The notes beneath the pieces were generated by a model. That model made no database searches and was not told the DNA's origin. It saw nothing but the letters and a program-made list of their open reading frames with translations. This document shows positions 8,270 to 9,981 of a DNA stretch of 9,981 bases, in pieces. The translations under genes were made by a program, and so were the position numbers. The DNA comes from Candidatus Magasanikbacteria bacterium CG_4_10_14_0_2_um_filter_41_10 (GTDB lineage Bacteria; Patescibacteriota; Patescibacteriia; Magasanikbacterales; UBA922), in NCBI GenBank assembly GCA_002792995.1, contig PFPJ01000025.1, positions 1 to 9,981 of the forward strand. The letters run 5' to 3'. The first letter of the stretch is position 1, and every line of letters starts with the position of its first letter.

Positions 8270-8311
8270 AACATGAAATGTTATGTACCCTTAGTACATG
8301 CCATGAAATGT
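8270..8311. repeat. Paired direct repeats flanking an inverted repeat, operator-like
   Basis: CATGAAATGT occurs at 8272-8281 and again at 8302-8311, exactly 30 bases apart (close to three helical turns). Each copy is itself a dyad, CAT-GAA-ATG; the first extends to AACAT-GAA-ATGTT. Midway between them ATGTAC (8283-8288) and GTACAT (8294-8299) form a 6-bp inverted repeat around CCTTA. The cluster sits just upstream of the possible -10 of the surface-layer-like gene, a typical place for a dimeric regulator to bind. The regulator is unknown. Confidence 0.45.
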
Positions 8312-8331
8312 CTGGGAAAGACTCGACCTTT

Positions 8332-8363
8332 CTATCATGGGCTCCCACGATAACATCGCGGGA
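8332..8363 (-). promoter_or_regulatory. Two mutually exclusive hairpins (possible RNA switch)
   Basis: On the minus strand the segment at 8351-8343 (ATCGTGGGA) can pair with the upstream TCCCGCGAT (8363-8355), forming 9 bp with one G-U and a GTT loop. It can instead pair with the downstream CCCATGATAG (8341-8332), giving about 10 bp with two G-U pairs and a small loop. The two stems cannot form together. This resembles an attenuator or thermosensor arrangement, but there is no U tract directly downstream and no recognised aptamer. Confidence 0.4.
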
Positions 8364-8369
8364 CTGTTG

Positions 8370-8444
8370 CCTACTGTATGGCAGCCCTTCCCTGATAAAC
8401 CATTGTCTGAGACAAGGAGTCAGGAAAGGAAGCCATACAGTAAG
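8370..8444 (-). ncRNA. Long compound hairpin, probable structured RNA element
   Basis: The outer stem pairs CTTACTGTATGGC (8444-8432, minus strand) with GCCATACAGTAGG (8382-8370), 13 bp with one G-U. After a small internal loop an inner stem pairs CCTTTCCTGA (8429-8420) with TCAGGGAAGG (8395-8386), 10 bp with one G-U. The tip is TTGTC-TCA-GACAA (8415-8403), extended by two G-C pairs across a one-base bulge. In total about 30 pairs form in 75 bases. Both imperfect pairs are wobbles on the minus strand and A-C mismatches on the plus strand, so an RNA in the gene direction is favoured. It may be a stand-alone small RNA, part of a long leader of the surface-layer-like mRNA, a 3' UTR structure of the DUF5667 gene, or a palindromic repeat element. 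It matches no RNA family I recognise. Confidence 0.5.
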
Positions 8445-8452
8445 ACACGATT

Positions 8453-8474
8453 CCGAGAACCATGTGGCTCACGG
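8453..8474 (-). other. Intergenic hairpin with ACAT loop
   Basis: On the minus strand CCGTGAGCC (8474-8466) and GGTTCTCGG (8461-8453) pair at eight of nine positions around the four-base loop ACAT, with one U-U mismatch and one G-U wobble. The plus strand would lose the wobble as an A-C mismatch. It is part of the same structured block as the long hairpin next to it. Confidence 0.45.
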
Positions 8475-8514
8475 TGAATAAGATACGATGGAAACATTCG
8501 CGCACATGTGATGC

Positions 8515-8550
8515 ACGTGCCTTCTGCTCATCTGAGAGAAGAAGGCACGT
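8515..8550 (-). terminator. Strong post-stop hairpin of the DUF5667 gene, no U tract
   Basis: Fifteen bases after the stop of the upstream gene, ACGTGCCTTCT (8550-8540, minus strand) pairs perfectly over 11 bp with AGAAGGCACGT (8525-8515). The 14-base loop can form a further CTC/GAG pairing. The position suits a terminator or an mRNA 3'-end stabiliser. No run of Us follows, so a classical intrinsic terminator is doubtful and read-through into the structured block is possible. Confidence 0.4.
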
Positions 8551-8565
8551 ATACCCATGCAACTT

Positions 8566-9921
8566 CTACTCTATTTTTTTTGTCGTTGACACGACAGATG
8601 TTGATGTTACCGAAAGAGGAGACCCTATCGTACTACTGCCAGATGGTGGGAGAGAAATATTTGATTCTTGCGTAATAGTTGTCACTTGTTGAACAGTTTT
8701 CTTTATATCTATGGTTTTTTGAGTTGACTCACTCGTAGCACGTATCAATTGCTTTGCTTTTTCGAGTGCACCAGTCAAATCATTATTTGCGAGAAGCAAT
8801 TTGATATCGTCTATCTGTTTCTGAACAGCATCAGACGACTTTCCGGCTTCTTCCAAAATAGAGGTAATTGTTTGCTTTAGGGTCAAAGCAGGAGGAAGAA
8901 GATCATTTCCATTTGTACTGGTAGCATTTTCTAACATCGTTGATGAAGAAACAACACTCGTCGTACTTGAAACATGTTCCTTTTCGAGGGCAATACTTGT
9001 AGAAGATGACATCGTGACAGATCCATCTTTTGCACTCATATTGACATCTACTTTTTCGATAAGTGCTTTTACTTCGGCAGTTTGGTGCAATGCACCATCT
9101 GCTTCTGACAAGGCTGATACTATTTTTTCTTCTACCAATTCTTGTGCGGCCTGACGTTGTTCATCATTTTGCGCTCCTTCGACTGCCACTTTGACAACAT
9201 TGATACCAACTTCCTCAACAGCTTGTTGCACAGCAGCGACTTGTTTTGTCAGAGACACATCCGTCGCGACGCCATCAACAGTACCCGCCAATTCTTTCAA
9301 GGTCGTACTAATCTGGTTGGTCGTGTCATTCACTTGTTTTGCATTTTTTCCAATTGAATCTTTTTGGTCTTCTGACTGAACAGCGCTATCTACCGAGGAA
9401 ATACTTTCTTGCAATTGTTTCAGCCCCTCACCCGCTCGCTTTACTTTTTCTTCTGCATTAAATTTGTCTTCACTCGCGACTGTTTTTATCTCAGCAACGC
9501 GTCGTGACGCAAACTTCAACTGCAATTCCATGTTCTTTTCATCATTCCCCGTAATATTTGCTAATACAATTTGTGTTTTTTCTGATGCAAGTTTTACTTG
9601 CCAAAGGGTATCTCCCGGAAGACTCTCAGAAGCACTTGCACTTGCGATCCAGCCACTCCCAGCCAACGCAAATACCAACACAGAAACAAGCAATGGTTTT
9701 GCTTGGTAAAACATATTCTGTGGAAATAATGCCTGGAGATTCTGTATCATTCCTTGCAATGGTCGAGAGTCTACAGATTTTAATGAAGATGAAACTGAAG
9801 AAGAAATGCTGATACGCTGAAGCAATGATATGCGCGTTTTTTCAACCCATGCACGATCAGGATTTATGCGACCTTCCAGTTGCTTTACCTTCTTCAATTG
9901 TGCTTTGAGTATATGTGACAC
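8566..9921 (-). CDS. DUF5667-like single-pass membrane protein, possible anti-sigma partner
   Basis: The protein has 451 residues. A cytoplasmic part of about 75 residues, with INPDRAWVEKTRISLLQRI at 19-37, precedes one membrane helix (about 76-96, ending GWIASASAS). Directly outside is a DUF5667-like motif: SLPGDTLWQVKLASEKTQIVLA (split here at 100-109 and 110-121), then MELQLKFASRRVAEIKTVA (131-149). The rest is helical and coiled-coil-like (about 150-290), followed by a Ser/Thr-rich linker (about 300-340), a second helical part (345-415) and a low-complexity Ser/Thr tail. There are no cysteines. The start is GTG, nine bases after the stop of the probable sigma-factor gene; the conserved-looking N-terminal segment argues against a later ATG at residue 58. 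In CPR genomes such proteins often follow ECF sigma genes, so sequestering or sensing for that sigma is plausible. The long outer coiled coil might sense the envelope or surface layer. The function of DUF5667 itself is not established. Confidence 0.75.
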   Translation of the reverse strand: MSHILKAQLKKVKQLEGRINPDRAWVEKTRISLLQRISISSSVSSSLKSVDSRPLQGMIQNLQALFPQNMFYQAKPLLVSVLVFALAGSGWIASASASESLPGDTLWQVKLASEKTQIVLANITGNDEKNMELQLKFASRRVAEIKTVASEDKFNAEEKVKRAGEGLKQLQESISSVDSAVQSEDQKDSIGKNAKQVNDTTNQISTTLKELAGTVDGVATDVSLTKQVAAVQQAVEEVGINVVKVAVEGAQNDEQRQAAQELVEEKIVSALSEADGALHQTAEVKALIEKVDVNMSAKDGSVTMSSSTSIALEKEHVSSTTSVVSSSTMLENATSTNGNDLLPPALTLKQTITSILEEAGKSSDAVQKQIDDIKLLLANNDLTGALEKAKQLIRATSESTQKTIDIKKTVQQVTTITQESNISLPPSGSSTIGSPLSVTSTSVVSTTKKIE

Positions 9922-9930
9922 AAGATTTTT

Positions 9931-9981
9931 TTATGACGAAGGGTGTTTGCTAAGTATCTCTTGAAGTGTCTTTGTCGCTCT
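9931..9981 (-). CDS. C-terminal tail of an upstream gene, probably an ECF sigma factor
   Basis: Only 16 codons and a TAA stop are inside the window: RATKTLQEILSKHPSS. A basic helix of the type 'RA.K.L.eiL' is how many ECF sigma-70 factors end, just after the region 4 helix-turn-helix. The following gene, a DUF5667-like membrane protein nine bases away, is the usual companion of such sigma genes in these bacteria. With so little sequence this is a contextual call, and any gene ending in a basic helix would look alike. Confidence 0.5.
   Translation of the reverse strand, partial: RATKTLQEILSKHPSS

Larger units (their letters stand above)
8202..8565 (-). other. 364-base intergenic region, no protein gene, highly structured
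   Basis: This gap separates the DUF5667 gene from the surface-layer-like gene. No frame of gene-like quality crosses it on either strand. From high to low coordinates it holds the post-stop hairpin (8515-8550), a 9-bp hairpin (8453-8474), a long compound hairpin (8370-8444), two competing hairpins (8332-8363), a short hairpin (8316-8332), a direct-repeat/dyad cluster (8270-8311) and an AT-rich possible -10 element (8246-8254). The promoter of the surface-layer-like gene should lie here or further upstream. I could not find a convincing -35/-10 pair. Confidence 0.8.

Noticed and set aside
8035..8481. 148-codon plus-strand frame spanning the signal-peptide region and the intergenic gap
   Set aside because: Half is antisense to the surface-layer-like gene and the other half runs through the hairpin block. 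The composition is not protein-like and there is no recognisable domain.
8515..8550. Calling the post-stop hairpin a standard intrinsic terminator with high confidence
   Set aside because: The stem is excellent, but the minus strand continues GCATCACATG with no T run, so it was kept only as a low-confidence terminator-like hairpin.
8316..8551. CRISPR array, tRNA or transposon-end interpretation of the repeats
   Set aside because: There are no regularly spaced identical repeats, no tRNA cloverleaf or T-loop signature, no flanking target-site duplication and no transposase remnant.
404..9921. Alternative genetic code (TGA as glycine, as in some CPR lineages)
   Set aside because: All long genes read through without in-frame TGA and end in TAA or TAG, and glycine positions in conserved motifs use GGN codons.

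Overview
The window looks like a chromosomal segment of a Candidatus Patescibacteria (CPR) bacterium. Relatives of the Magasanikbacteria/Uhrbacteria type are my best guess, but this is inferred from protein style and not from a marker gene. The pointers are: low to moderate GC; every convincing gene on the minus strand; a giant secreted protein with the 'VYLI..DMKRMYF...WY.DFSG' surface-layer N-domain that recurs in this radiation; a DUF5667-type membrane protein directly behind what looks like the tail of a sigma factor; an O-antigen-ligase-like protein fused to TPRs; and no clear Shine-Dalgarno sequence before any start. Stop codons are TAA/TAG and the long frames read normally in the standard code.

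Layout, in the direction of transcription (high to low coordinates). (1) 9981-9931: last 16 codons of an upstream gene, probably an ECF-type sigma factor. (2) 9921-8566: a 451-residue single-pass membrane protein with a DUF5667-like segment, nine bases behind the previous stop. (3) 8565-8202: a 364-base gap without a protein gene. It is densely folded: four to six strong inverted repeats lie between 8316 and 8551, followed by a pair of dyad-containing direct repeats (8270-8311) and an AT-rich possible -10. (4) 8201-4452: a 1249-residue secreted surface-layer-like protein, with an N-terminal threefold repeat domain followed by about six Ig-like beta-sandwich repeats. It ends in a textbook intrinsic terminator at 4396-4428. 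(5) 4357-4329: a sigma70-like promoter (TTGACA, 17 bp, TACACT). It starts a tight four-gene operon with 3-4 base gaps: a cysteine-rich membrane-anchored protein (4301-3528), an O-antigen-ligase-like polytopic protein with C-terminal TPRs (3524-1461), gmd (1456-404) and fcl (400 to beyond base 1).

How the parts may work together. gmd and fcl convert GDP-D-mannose to GDP-L-fucose. The ligase-like protein is of the fold that transfers lipid-linked glycans to an acceptor outside the membrane. The Ser/Thr-rich surface-layer-like protein next door is an obvious possible acceptor. The economical reading is a cell-envelope locus: a surface protein, a fucose-containing glycan to decorate it or the envelope, and an adjoining sigma/DUF5667 pair that could regulate it. 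The links between modules are inference from proximity.

The least explained element is the structured intergenic block. Each imperfect stem has a G-U wobble when read on the minus strand but an A-C mismatch on the plus strand, which suggests a conserved RNA transcribed in the direction of the genes. Two of its stems compete for the same segment.
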